Below, one piece after another: positions 33,781 through 40,111 of a stretch of DNA of 40,111 bases. The DNA comes from an uncultured Alistipes sp. (GTDB lineage Bacteria > Bacteroidota > Bacteroidia > Bacteroidales > Rikenellaceae). How positions within the stretch are numbered: position 1 is the stretch's first letter; each line of letters opens with the position of its first letter. Where the stretch lies: the NCBI GenBank assembly GCA_947573795.1, contig CANPHE010000001.1, positions 1 to 40,111 on the forward strand. Direction: 5' to 3'. The translations under genes and the position numbers were made by a program. Under the pieces are notes generated by a model. The model saw only the letters and a program-made list of their open reading frames with translations. It did not search any database and was not told the DNA's origin.

Positions 33781-34386
33781 TTACTTCTTTATATTACGCG
33801 GTTCGGCCTCCGAAATCTTCTGAGGCACTGCTTTGGATACTGCATTGCGCTGCTCCTCGGGAAGTTCCGAGAACTTGGCGCCGAACTTACGCATCGCTAC
33901 ATCGTCGCGCACTTCGTTGAATGCACGCGTCAGTTCGTTCTGAACCATGATGTAGGACTGGTAGTTCGTATCGCGGGTCGTTTGCAGCGAAATCACGCCC
34001 TGGCTTTCGGGATAAACCCATTTGCTGCCGTCGGCGAGCTCGATCTCCTTGTCGGTCTTCTCGGGGAGGTCTTCCGAATCCATCGGGTTGAGAATGAATT
34101 CCTTGGCCTTCTCCTTGAGCTGACGCAGATCGATGATCTCCTGTTTGCCGGGATTTCCCGCCATGATGTTTCCGCTACCCGATATGAGCACCAGGAAGAG
34201 GTTGCGTTCCTTGACTTTGATGTCCTCCTGTTTCTGATCTTCGGGAGGCATCGGCGGAAGCATACGCACCAGACCGGTGTCGGTATTCATGGTAGTGGCC
34301 ACCAGGAAGAAAATCAGCAGCAGGAAGGCGATATCGGCCATCGAGCCGGCATTGATTTCCTGTACTTTTCTTTTGTCTGTTGCCAT
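33781..34386 (-). CDS. ExbD/TolR-family protein (first)
   Basis: 201 residues: MATDKRKVQEINAGSMADIA, then FLLLIFFLVATTMNTDTG, the ExbD helix with its essential Asp (SMADIAFLL). The periplasmic domain is longer than in the partner (insert near KQEDIKVKERNLFLVLISGS and a C-terminal EEQRNAVSKAVPQKISEAEP tail). Likely forms the proton channel rotor shaft with the second ExbD and ExbB. Located between the small membrane gene and the second exbD. Confidence 0.9.
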   Translation of the reverse strand: MATDKRKVQEINAGSMADIAFLLLIFFLVATTMNTDTGLVRMLPPMPPEDQKQEDIKVKERNLFLVLISGSGNIMAGNPGKQEIIDLRQLKEKAKEFILNPMDSEDLPEKTDKEIELADGSKWVYPESQGVISLQTTRDTNYQSYIMVQNELTRAFNEVRDDVAMRKFGAKFSELPEEQRNAVSKAVPQKISEAEPRNIKK

Positions 34387-34400
34387 TGTCTATCGATCCA

Positions 34401-34820
34401 TTATTTGAAAGCGCCCCAAATCTCCGTCACGATGGCCGTTACGAAAGCGGCTACGAAAGCGACGTAGGTTACGAGGATGCTGGTTTCGGTGATTACGGTC
34501 TGACCGTGGCCGAAGAAACTGTTGTGCTGGAGGTCGACGATGTTCACCGTGTGGCCGGCCGCGATGAAGTACGACACGCCTACGACGATGAGGATCAACG
34601 CCAGGGATAAGATGGTTCCCTTGATACCTGCCGGGTTTTGAATCATTCCGAATACGGCGCAGAAGATGGCGGCGGCGATGGCGAACACGAAGAGGAAGTA
34701 TCCCCACATGAGGTTCAGGCCGATCGAAGCCTCCGAGCCGCCGTCGGCCAGTGCGTAGCCCAGCAGGACTGCGGTAATGGCCATCAGAATGCCCAGCAAT
34801 ATGTTCATGAACTTTTTCAT
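34401..34820 (-). CDS. Conserved four-helix membrane protein of the exb operon
   Basis: 139 residues from ATG 34820 with four hydrophobic helices (ILLGILMAITAVLLGYALAD, WGYFLFVFAIAAAIFCAVFG, TILSLALILIVVGVSYFIAA and TYVAFVAAFVTAIVTEIWG). It lies between exbB and the first exbD with 14-29 base gaps, and a gene of this size and topology commonly occupies this position in Bacteroidota exb operons (recalled). It may be an accessory subunit of the ExbBD motor, but no activity is known to me. Confidence 0.75.
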   Translation of the reverse strand: MKKFMNILLGILMAITAVLLGYALADGGSEASIGLNLMWGYFLFVFAIAAAIFCAVFGMIQNPAGIKGTILSLALILIVVGVSYFIAAGHTVNIVDLQHNSFFGHGQTVITETSILVTYVAFVAAFVTAIVTEIWGAFK

Positions 34821-34849
34821 ATTGAATCAGGACTAATTTAGCGGTTGGA

Positions 34850-35599
34850 TTATTTCTTGTTGTAAGCCGTCAGGATATCCATCAGCGTGATGGACGAATC
34901 CTCCATATCGTTGACGAGCGAGTCGATCTTCGAAACGATATAGTTGTAGAACAGCTGAAGAATAACCGCAGCGATAAGACCCATGAGGGTGGTCAGAAGG
35001 GCGACCTTGATACCGCCTGCAACCAGCGTCGGGCTGATATCGCCGGCAGCCTGGATGGCGTCGAATGCGCCGATCATACCGACGACGGTACCCATAAATC
35101 CGAGCATCGGGCTAAGGGCGATGAACAGGCCGATCCACGAAAGACCCGACTCCATCTGGCCGGTCTGAACCGAACCGTACGATACGACGGCTTTCTCAAC
35201 GGCGTCGAGACCCTGGTCGTAACGATCGAGACCCTGGTAGTAGATCGAAGCGATCGGGCCGCGCGTGTTGCGGCAAACCTCCTTGGCAGCTTCGATACCG
35301 CCGTTCTTGAGTGCCTCCTCGACCGAAGCGATGAGCTTCTTGGAGTTGATCGTCGACAGCGACAGGAAGAGAATACGCTCGATGGCTACGGCCAGACCGA
35401 TAACCAAGCAGAGGAGCACCGGAAGCATCCACTCCCAACCGCCTTCGAGGAACTTCTGCATCAGAATGTGGTGCATGCTTTCGCCTGCGATTTCGGTTTC
35501 GGCAACGGCAACCGTTTCTGCAGCGGCAGCGGCCTCCTGTGCGAATGCGCTAACGGTACCCAGCAGGGCGACCGACAGACTCAAAAAAGTTTTTTTCAT
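34850..35599 (-). CDS. exbB: ExbB/TolQ/MotA-type proton channel protein
   Basis: 249 residues from ATG 35599. A cleavable-looking signal (MKKTFLSLSVALLGTVSAFA) precedes three membrane helices (WMLPVLLCLVIGLAVAIERI, WIGLFIALSPMLGFMGTVVG, GGIKVALLTTLMGLIAAVIL) with the MotA/TolQ/ExbB signature GLFIALSPMLGFMGTVVGMI. It forms the pentameric stator that drives TonB, and hence SusC-type transporters such as the one in this window. First gene of the exb operon. Confidence 0.94.
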   Translation of the reverse strand: MKKTFLSLSVALLGTVSAFAQEAAAAAETVAVAETEIAGESMHHILMQKFLEGGWEWMLPVLLCLVIGLAVAIERILFLSLSTINSKKLIASVEEALKNGGIEAAKEVCRNTRGPIASIYYQGLDRYDQGLDAVEKAVVSYGSVQTGQMESGLSWIGLFIALSPMLGFMGTVVGMIGAFDAIQAAGDISPTLVAGGIKVALLTTLMGLIAAVILQLFYNYIVSKIDSLVNDMEDSSITLMDILTAYNKK

Positions 35600-35924
35600 A
35601 GTAGTGTTTGATAAAATTAGATTTGATTAGTTGTTTTTATGAGTTTGTATTTTCGGTTCTCGGGTATGTTAAATTTTTCTTTAAAAAACGCTGTTTTTAC
35701 TATTTCGCAGTCGGTTCGGACGTTTATTTTCGCCGGAGGATCGTTTCCCGCTTCCGGGCGATCCGCTCCCCGAAAAGGCCGAAACGACCCGCGTGAATAG
35801 ACTTAATGTATTATGCTACAATACATTGATACCACCCTCACGTCGGCTCGGTCCGCTATCCTCCCGAATAAAAAGTCCGTTAACAGTGCGAAATATAGAA
35901 AAAAAAATCGGTTCGTGCAACGTC
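35600..35924. other. AT-rich intergenic region between exbB and ansA
   Basis: 325 bases separating the exbB start (minus) from the asparaginase stop (minus). It should contain the exb promoter, but no perfect TAnnTTTG box was found. No gene, repeat or RNA recognised. Confidence 0.5.
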
Positions 35925-36953
35925 TTACACCGTAAATTCTCCGCGCAGGGGGCGGCGCAGCAACTCCAGCGTCTCCTGCTGCGGCAGCGAAAGACCGAGC
36001 ACGTACATGAGTTTCGAAACGGCGGCTTCGGTGGTCATGTCGTGGCCGCACAGCACACCGGCTTTTTGCAGCCGCAATCCGGTTTCGTAGAGTTCCATCG
36101 TCACCTTGCCGCCGCCGCACTGCGTGACGTTGAGCACGATGATTCCGCGATCGATCGCCTCGCCGATCACCGAGAGGAACGATTCGCGCGTCGGGGCGTT
36201 TCCGGCGCCGTAGGTTTCGAGCACGACGGCGCGCAGTCCGGGGGCCGAGAGCATGGCCCGCAGGATGCTTTCGCTCAGGCCCGGGAAGAGCTTCACGATG
36301 CCGATGCCGTCGGCCAGGCGGGTCGAGATGCGCAGTTCGTCCGCATACTCCGCAGGGCGCAGCACGGCCGGAAAGTTATAGGCGATGTTGACCCCGACTT
36401 CGGCCAGCGGCGGATAGTTGTAGGAGCGGAAGGCGCTGAGCGCTTCGGCGCTGCGTTTGGTCGTGCGGTTGGCGCGGAACAGCCGGTTCTGGAAGTAGAG
36501 CGACACCTCGGGGACCGCCGGGCGGCCGTCGCGGCGTGCCCCTGCGATCTCGATGGCCGTGATGAGGTTCTCGCGGCCGTCGGTGCGCAGCACGCCGATC
36601 GGGATTTGGCTGCCGGTGAAAACCACGGGCTTGGCGAGGTTCTCGAACAGGAAACTCAGGGCCGAAGCCGTGTAGGACATGGTATCGGTGCCGTGCAGGA
36701 CGACGAAACCGTCATAGCGGGCGTAGTTGTCGCGGATCAGTTCGGCGAGTGCCACCCAGTTCTCGGGGGCGACGTTCGACGAGTCGATCACGGGGTCCAT
36801 CGTGCGTACGTCGATGTCGACGTTCAACCGCCGCAGCGAGGGGAACTCCTCGTAGATGCCGCTGAAGTCGAACGGTACGAGCGCTCCGGTTTCGGCGTCG
36901 GTCTGCATGCCGATCGTACCGCCCGTGTAGATGATTAAAATGGAGGAACGCAT
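35925..36953 (-). CDS. ansA: Type I L-asparaginase
   Basis: 342 residues from ATG 36953 without a signal peptide, so cytoplasmic. Catalytic first triad motif YTGGTIG (Thr13 region) and second motif VVLHGTDTM (Thr-Asp pair), with TGSQIPIGVLRTDGRENLI and AVVLETYGAGNAPT as in AnsA-type enzymes, which are allosteric and low-affinity. It hydrolyses Asn to Asp and ammonia. Monocistronic; the dispersed repeat cluster lies directly upstream. Normal length. Confidence 0.95.
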   Translation of the reverse strand: MRSSILIIYTGGTIGMQTDAETGALVPFDFSGIYEEFPSLRRLNVDIDVRTMDPVIDSSNVAPENWVALAELIRDNYARYDGFVVLHGTDTMSYTASALSFLFENLAKPVVFTGSQIPIGVLRTDGRENLITAIEIAGARRDGRPAVPEVSLYFQNRLFRANRTTKRSAEALSAFRSYNYPPLAEVGVNIAYNFPAVLRPAEYADELRISTRLADGIGIVKLFPGLSESILRAMLSAPGLRAVVLETYGAGNAPTRESFLSVIGEAIDRGIIVLNVTQCGGGKVTMELYETGLRLQKAGVLCGHDMTTEAAVSKLMYVLGLSLPQQETLELLRRPLRGEFTV

Positions 36954-37018
36954 GGTAAATATGCTTTGAGGAAAAAGTTTTTACAAGTAAGAATCGGCCG
37001 AATGGAGGGTTGGGAGTT

Positions 37019-37160
37019 GCGGCTCTTTGAGCCGCGCGAGCCGTAGCCTCCCCCAGCAGAGGCTCGCCTTAGTCCGGGGACAGAAGCCGGTAAGAAGCAT
37101 GTCTCGCTGCTATTTTCCCATAGGCCCCGGTTCTAATCCGGGCTCGCTCCGCAGGCTACG
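37019..37160. repeat. Copy of the dispersed intergenic repeat
   Basis: 37019-37051 is identical over 33 bases to 32711-32743, including the hairpin GCGGCTCTTTGAGCCGC, and 37065-37097 resembles 32305-32337. GCAGGCTACG and GGTTCTAATCCGGGCT fragments also recur. It lies between ansA and tatD and carries no gene. Confidence 0.7.
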
Positions 37161-37212
37161 TCTCGCCCACAGTCGCCGAATCCAATCATGCCTAATTCTT
37201 AATTTTTAACTC

Positions 37213-38010
37213 TTAATTCTTAATTGATAAAAACATCCGCTCCGCGTTGCGGGTCGTGATTTCGGCGACCTCCTCGGGGGAGAGGCTCTTCAACGCGGCC
37301 ACCTTCTCGCAGACGAACCGCACGTAGGCCGATTCGTTGCGTTCGCCCCGGTGCGGTGCGGGGGTCAGGTAGGGACAGTCGGTCTCCAGGACGATATCTT
37401 CGAGCGGCATTTCGCGCACGGTTTCGGCCGTGAGGCTCTTTTTAAAGGTCACCACGCCGCCGATGCCGAACCGGAAGTCGCCGCATGCCCGGAGTCTCCG
37501 GTAGGTGTCGATATCTTCGTTGAAGGCGTGGAAAACACCCCTCAGGCCGCTGTCGCGGTACTCTTCGACCACGGCTGTCATCTCGGGATAGGCGTTGCGC
37601 GTATGCACGGCGACGGGGAGTCCGTAGCGGATCGCCAGGTCGAACTGCCGCCGGAGCGCCTCGGTCTGCTCGGCGCGGAAATCGGCGCTCCAATAGAAAT
37701 CGAGCCCGATTTCACCGACGGCGCAGAATCCGATCCCCTCGGGCGGTGCCGCCAACAGCCGTTCGACGCGTTCCAACTCCTCGCGCCAGCGGGGATTGTC
37801 GTTGATCGAAGTGGGGTGCAGGCCGATCATCGGGGTGCACGATTCGGGATGGCGCCGGCAGAGTTCGAACAGCCGGTCGTGGCTCTCGGAGTCGATTGCC
37901 GGGAGCAGCAGCCGGGCGACGCCTGCCGCAGCAGCCCGGGCGAGGGCCTCTTCGCGGTCGGAGTCGAACTCCGGTTCGTAAAGATGGGAATGGGTATCTA
38001 TCAGTTTCAT
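37213..38010 (-). CDS. tatD: TatD-family metal-dependent DNase
   Basis: 265 residues from ATG 38010, which overlaps the dprA stop (ATGA). Metal-ligand motifs: DTHSHL (His7, His9), GEIGLDFYW (Glu), VAVHTRNAYPE (His), FHAFNED (His) and LETDCPYLTP (Asp), spread along a TIM barrel. TatD proteins are 3'-5' exonucleases or D-aminoacyl-tRNA deacylase-like hydrolases. Translationally coupled to dprA, so a DNA-processing pair. Normal length. Confidence 0.95.
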   Translation of the reverse strand: MKLIDTHSHLYEPEFDSDREEALARAAAAGVARLLLPAIDSESHDRLFELCRRHPESCTPMIGLHPTSINDNPRWREELERVERLLAAPPEGIGFCAVGEIGLDFYWSADFRAEQTEALRRQFDLAIRYGLPVAVHTRNAYPEMTAVVEEYRDSGLRGVFHAFNEDIDTYRRLRACGDFRFGIGGVVTFKKSLTAETVREMPLEDIVLETDCPYLTPAPHRGERNESAYVRFVCEKVAALKSLSPEEVAEITTRNAERMFLSIKN

Positions 38011-39107
38011 AACTTCATATATCGGTTGCCGGGGAGTTGGCAGATGGCCCCGGCGATCTCCAATCCGAGCAGCAGTACGGCGAGTTCTCCGGGGTCGAGT
38101 CCGGAGAGTCGGGCGAGGGTCTCGGTGGAGACGGGATCGTTGGTGCGGAAACAGCCGAGCAGTCCGGCTTCGTCTTTCGTAAGTTGCGGTGCAGGGGCTT
38201 TCGGGCGCAGCAGGGCCGGGTCGGGGCCGAGGTCCCACATCAATTCGCGCATGACATCTTCGGCCGTCATGACAAGGGCTGCTTTGCGGTTTGCGATCAG
38301 GTGGTTGCACCCCGAGGAGGTGCGGTCCGTGGCGCGACCGGGCACGGCCATCACCGTGCGGTCGTAGCTGTCGGCATAGTGCGCCGTGACGAGCGAGCCG
38401 CCGCTGTCGGGCGATTCGACGACGATGCACCCGGCGCTGAGCGCTGCGATGATGCGGTTGCGGGCCAGGTAGAAATCGCCCGTCTGCTTCGACTGCGAAT
38501 GGAGTTCGGTGACCAGGGCGCCGCCGCGTGCGAGCAGGTCGCGTGCTACGGCCGTATGCTGGGCCGGAACCACGCCCGGCAACGCATTGGCCAGGACTCC
38601 GACCGTCGGCGTGCCGGCCGCGAGGGCTGCGCGGTGGGCCGCCACATCGATGCCGAAGGCCAAGCCGCTGACGATGCAGAGCCCGGGAACCCGTTCGGCG
38701 AGCCCTTCGACCAGGCGGTTGCACATGATCTGTCCGTAGGGCGTCGCCTCGCGCGTGCCGACGATCGAAATGCACCGAGTCGAAAGTGCCTCGACGTTAC
38801 CTTTTATGTATAGGACATGGGGATAATCGGGAATCTCGCGCAGCAGGGGCGGATATTCGGGATCGGTCGAGGCGACGGCCACGATATCGTTGCGACGGCA
38901 GTAGGCGATTTCGCGCTCGGCATCGGCGAAGCCTTTGCGTTGGACGATTTGACGGGCTGCCGAGGGGCGCAGCTGCGCCCGTTCGATCAGTTCGGCTTCC
39001 GAGGCTTCGAAAATCCGGCGTGCGTCGCCGAAGACCGTGAGCAGATGCACGGCCCCCTTGACCCCGATTCCCGGGGTCATTGGTAAGGCGATGTCTTCGA
39101 CGGTCAT
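38007..39107 (-). CDS. dprA: DNA-processing protein DprA
   Basis: 366 residues from ATG 39107 (the upstream in-frame start at 39206 lies in the promoter region and is rejected). The N-terminal SAM-like helices are followed by the Rossmann fold: CISIVGTREATPYGQ, CIVSGLAFGIDVAAHRAAL, GVLANALPGV, LARNRIIAALS, VVESPDSGGSLVTA and SGCNHLIANRKAALV. A C-terminal winged-helix (DPVSTETLARLSGLDPGELA) follows. DprA loads RecA on incoming ssDNA in natural transformation. ATGA-coupled to tatD, divergent from tRNA-Cys. Confidence 0.95.
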   Translation of the reverse strand: MTVEDIALPMTPGIGVKGAVHLLTVFGDARRIFEASEAELIERAQLRPSAARQIVQRKGFADAEREIAYCRRNDIVAVASTDPEYPPLLREIPDYPHVLYIKGNVEALSTRCISIVGTREATPYGQIMCNRLVEGLAERVPGLCIVSGLAFGIDVAAHRAALAAGTPTVGVLANALPGVVPAQHTAVARDLLARGGALVTELHSQSKQTGDFYLARNRIIAALSAGCIVVESPDSGGSLVTAHYADSYDRTVMAVPGRATDRTSSGCNHLIANRKAALVMTAEDVMRELMWDLGPDPALLRPKAPAPQLTKDEAGLLGCFRTNDPVSTETLARLSGLDPGELAVLLLGLEIAGAICQLPGNRYMKL

Positions 39108-39197
39108 GGTTGCAAACGATTTCTTCGGATCGATAAAGGTAGTAATTTTTGCGACACGCGCGAAAATTTTCGCCGAAATCGTGAAACTTCCCCGGAA

Positions 39198-39230
39198 TTT
39201 TTGCAATTATCGGAAATCTTCGTATATTTG
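39198..39230 (+). promoter_or_regulatory. tRNA-Cys promoter
   Basis: The -33 box TTTG (39200-39203) and -7 box TATATTTG (39223-39230) are separated by 19 bases, the preferred Bacteroidota spacing, 65 bases before the tRNA. Confidence 0.75.
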
Positions 39231-39294
39231 CACTCCCGAACGCCGTAATCCGGCTCTTGACGGAGAGCGCTTTGAGCGGTAAGGGCGTTGAAAT

Positions 39295-39365
39295 GGTCTG
39301 ATGGCCGAGTGGCTAGGCAAAGGTCTGCAAAACCTTGTACAGCGGTTCGAATCCGCTTCAGACCT
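39295..39365 (+). tRNA. tRNA-Cys (anticodon GCA)
   Basis: Cloverleaf: acceptor GGTCTGA (39295-39301) pairs with TCAGACC (39358-39364), discriminator T; anticodon arm AAGGT-CTGCAAA-ACCTT with GCA; T arm AGCGG TTCGAAT CCGCT. The discriminator U is typical of tRNA-Cys. CCA is not encoded. An upstream promoter and a downstream terminator frame it as a single-gene transcript. Confidence 0.95.
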
Positions 39366-39378
39366 CAATTTGAGAGCG

Positions 39379-39415
39379 AAAGTCCTTAGAAGCTAATAAC
39401 TTCCGAGGACTTTTT
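39379..39415 (+). terminator. tRNA-Cys terminator
   Basis: Stem AAAGTCCT / AGGACTTT with an inner GAAG/CTTC stem, followed by TTTTTC, 14 bases after the tRNA. Confidence 0.85.
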
Positions 39416-39612
39416 CTTTGTCAGGGCCCGAAGCCGGGCCCGCTTCGGAGCCACGATATACCACTTTGGCGCATACAGAATATGTTGGTTTTATGTAAGT
39501 TATTGTCACAAGATGTCATCTTTGCAATAGTTTGCCCGATTCCGTAATGCACCGGTTTTCCGGTCGTGGATCGCGGTCCCGATGCGGGCTCTTATCAGTT
39601 TTTGCTATTCCA

Positions 39613-39923
39613 TTATCGCTTGTAATTCAGTAATAACAAGGCGTCAGCCTGCTCGTCGGTATCTTCGATAATGTCCCACACCAACCCGTTTCCGAACAGG
39701 ATTTGTACGGCACCGCAAATGCGGTAGATCGTTCCGAAACCCAGCGGGTTGTTCTCTTTTGCAATGAATAGCAGACGGTTGTTCCGGTAGCGTGGAATAT
39801 CTCCGTCCCCTATCGCATTGTGCAGCGCTTGGCATAGGGTTGCAGTCCGTCCAGTTCGATGAGCTTGTCGAATTTCTCGTTATCCGTGATATGGATAATT
39901 AGTCGATGCATTGTTCGTTCCAT
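39613..39923 (-). pseudogene. Mobile-element-type small protein, frameshifted
   Basis: ATG 39923 begins MERTMHRLIIHITDNEKFDK and LIELDGLQ, then shifts: the next frame reads LCQALHNAIGDGDIPRYRNN, GFGTIYRICGAVQILFGNGL and ends DALLLLNYKR at TAA 39613. Joining them by a one-base correction near 39850 gives a single roughly 100-residue protein. It looks like a small hypothetical of Bacteroidales conjugative elements (from memory); no function known. The uninterrupted halves are only about 37 and 68 codons. Confidence 0.5.
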
Positions 39924-39951
39924 AAATTAGTTCATTATTCGGGTGTAAAAT

Positions 39952-39985
39952 CAAAAAACCGCCGCAGTCCGAAGATTGCGACGGT
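39952..39985 (-). terminator. Terminator downstream of the right-edge gene
   Basis: On the minus strand ACCGTCGCA / TGCGGCGGT (one G.U) with a 10-base loop followed by TTTTTTG, 24 bases after the stop of the partial gene at 40009. Confidence 0.75.
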
Positions 39986-40008
39986 ATTGACCGACAGAGG
40001 GCTTCCGG

Positions 40009-40111
40009 TCAGCGTTTGGCATCGACCAACTCCTGCAAATAACTTTCGTGGCTCGCTTTCTCCTCTTTGGTAGGCTTGCGGACAACGCCGTTTTCCTCGA
40101 CGGATAGGCGG
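40009..40111 (-). CDS. C-terminal end of an unrecognised gene at the right edge
   Basis: 33 codons ending TGA at 40009: RLSVEENGVVRKPTKEEKAS then HESYLQELVDAKR. The gene starts beyond the window. The charged, helical tail and the neighbouring small pseudogene suggest conjugative-element cargo, but the family cannot be named. A good terminator follows. Confidence 0.6.
   Translation of the reverse strand, partial: RLSVEENGVVRKPTKEEKASHESYLQELVDAKR

Noticed and set aside
39295..39365. tRNA-Cys as an attachment site for an integrated element
   Set aside because: No direct repeat of the tRNA 3' end was found elsewhere in the window and no integrase is present.

Overview
The window comes from a gut-type Bacteroidales genome, most likely Alistipes/Rikenellaceae-like. 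This is inferred from gene families, GC-rich codon use and TAnnTTTG -7 promoter boxes, not from a database match. Typical components are a SusC/SusD pair under an ECF sigma/FecR pair, FimA/Mfa-type fimbrial genes, TIGR02145 (FISUMP) lipoproteins, RteC- and CTn-type mobile-element genes, and a compact lipA-lipB-recJ block.

Layout. (1) 1-1100: edge of mobile-element-like DNA: an open partial gene, a small membrane ORF and a truncated radical-SAM/B12-type fragment. (2) 1103-6430: a fimbrial (Fim/Mfa-type) operon on the minus strand, heavily damaged by deletions, frameshifts and stop codons. (3) 6649-8652: an RteC-like gene abutting a beaten-up GH2 glycosidase and a broken HGSNAT/DUF5009-type membrane acyltransferase. 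(4) 8639-21424: a polysaccharide utilisation locus (PUL) in the order ECF sigma, FecR, SusC (with STN domain), SusD, DUF1735-like lipoprotein, FISUMP lipoprotein, DUF6528 lipoprotein, GH20 hexosaminidase, sugar isomerase/epimerase, acyltransferase (broken), GH2 (broken). (5) 21585-24162: a degraded CTn helicase gene and two small helix-turn-helix genes. (6) 24419-31988: housekeeping genes recJ, lipB, lipA, an AraC regulator, a membrane protein and rnhB. (7) 31989-33240: a non-coding stretch full of palindromic dispersed repeats. (8) 33307-35599: an exbB-mem-exbD-exbD TonB-energising operon. (9) 35925-39365: L-asparaginase, TatD, DprA and tRNA-Cys(GCA). (10) 39613-40111: more mobile-element-like fragments.

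How it fits together. The PUL looks like a host-glycan type trans-envelope system: SusC senses substrate through its STN domain, FecR releases the ECF sigma factor, and sigma raises expression from fecR onward. A GH20 and a GH2 suggest a beta-linked HexNAc/galactose-containing glycan. The ExbB/ExbD operon would energise the SusC transporter.

The strongest oddities are: a cluster of pseudogenes whose nonsense codons are all explicable by C:G to T:A transitions; a regularly spaced hexamer array in front of fecR; three 72-bp hairpin/promoter-like repeats in front of rnhB with compensatory arm changes; and a LipB carrying two large low-complexity insertions. I found no CRISPR array, no rRNA and no clearly new defence system.
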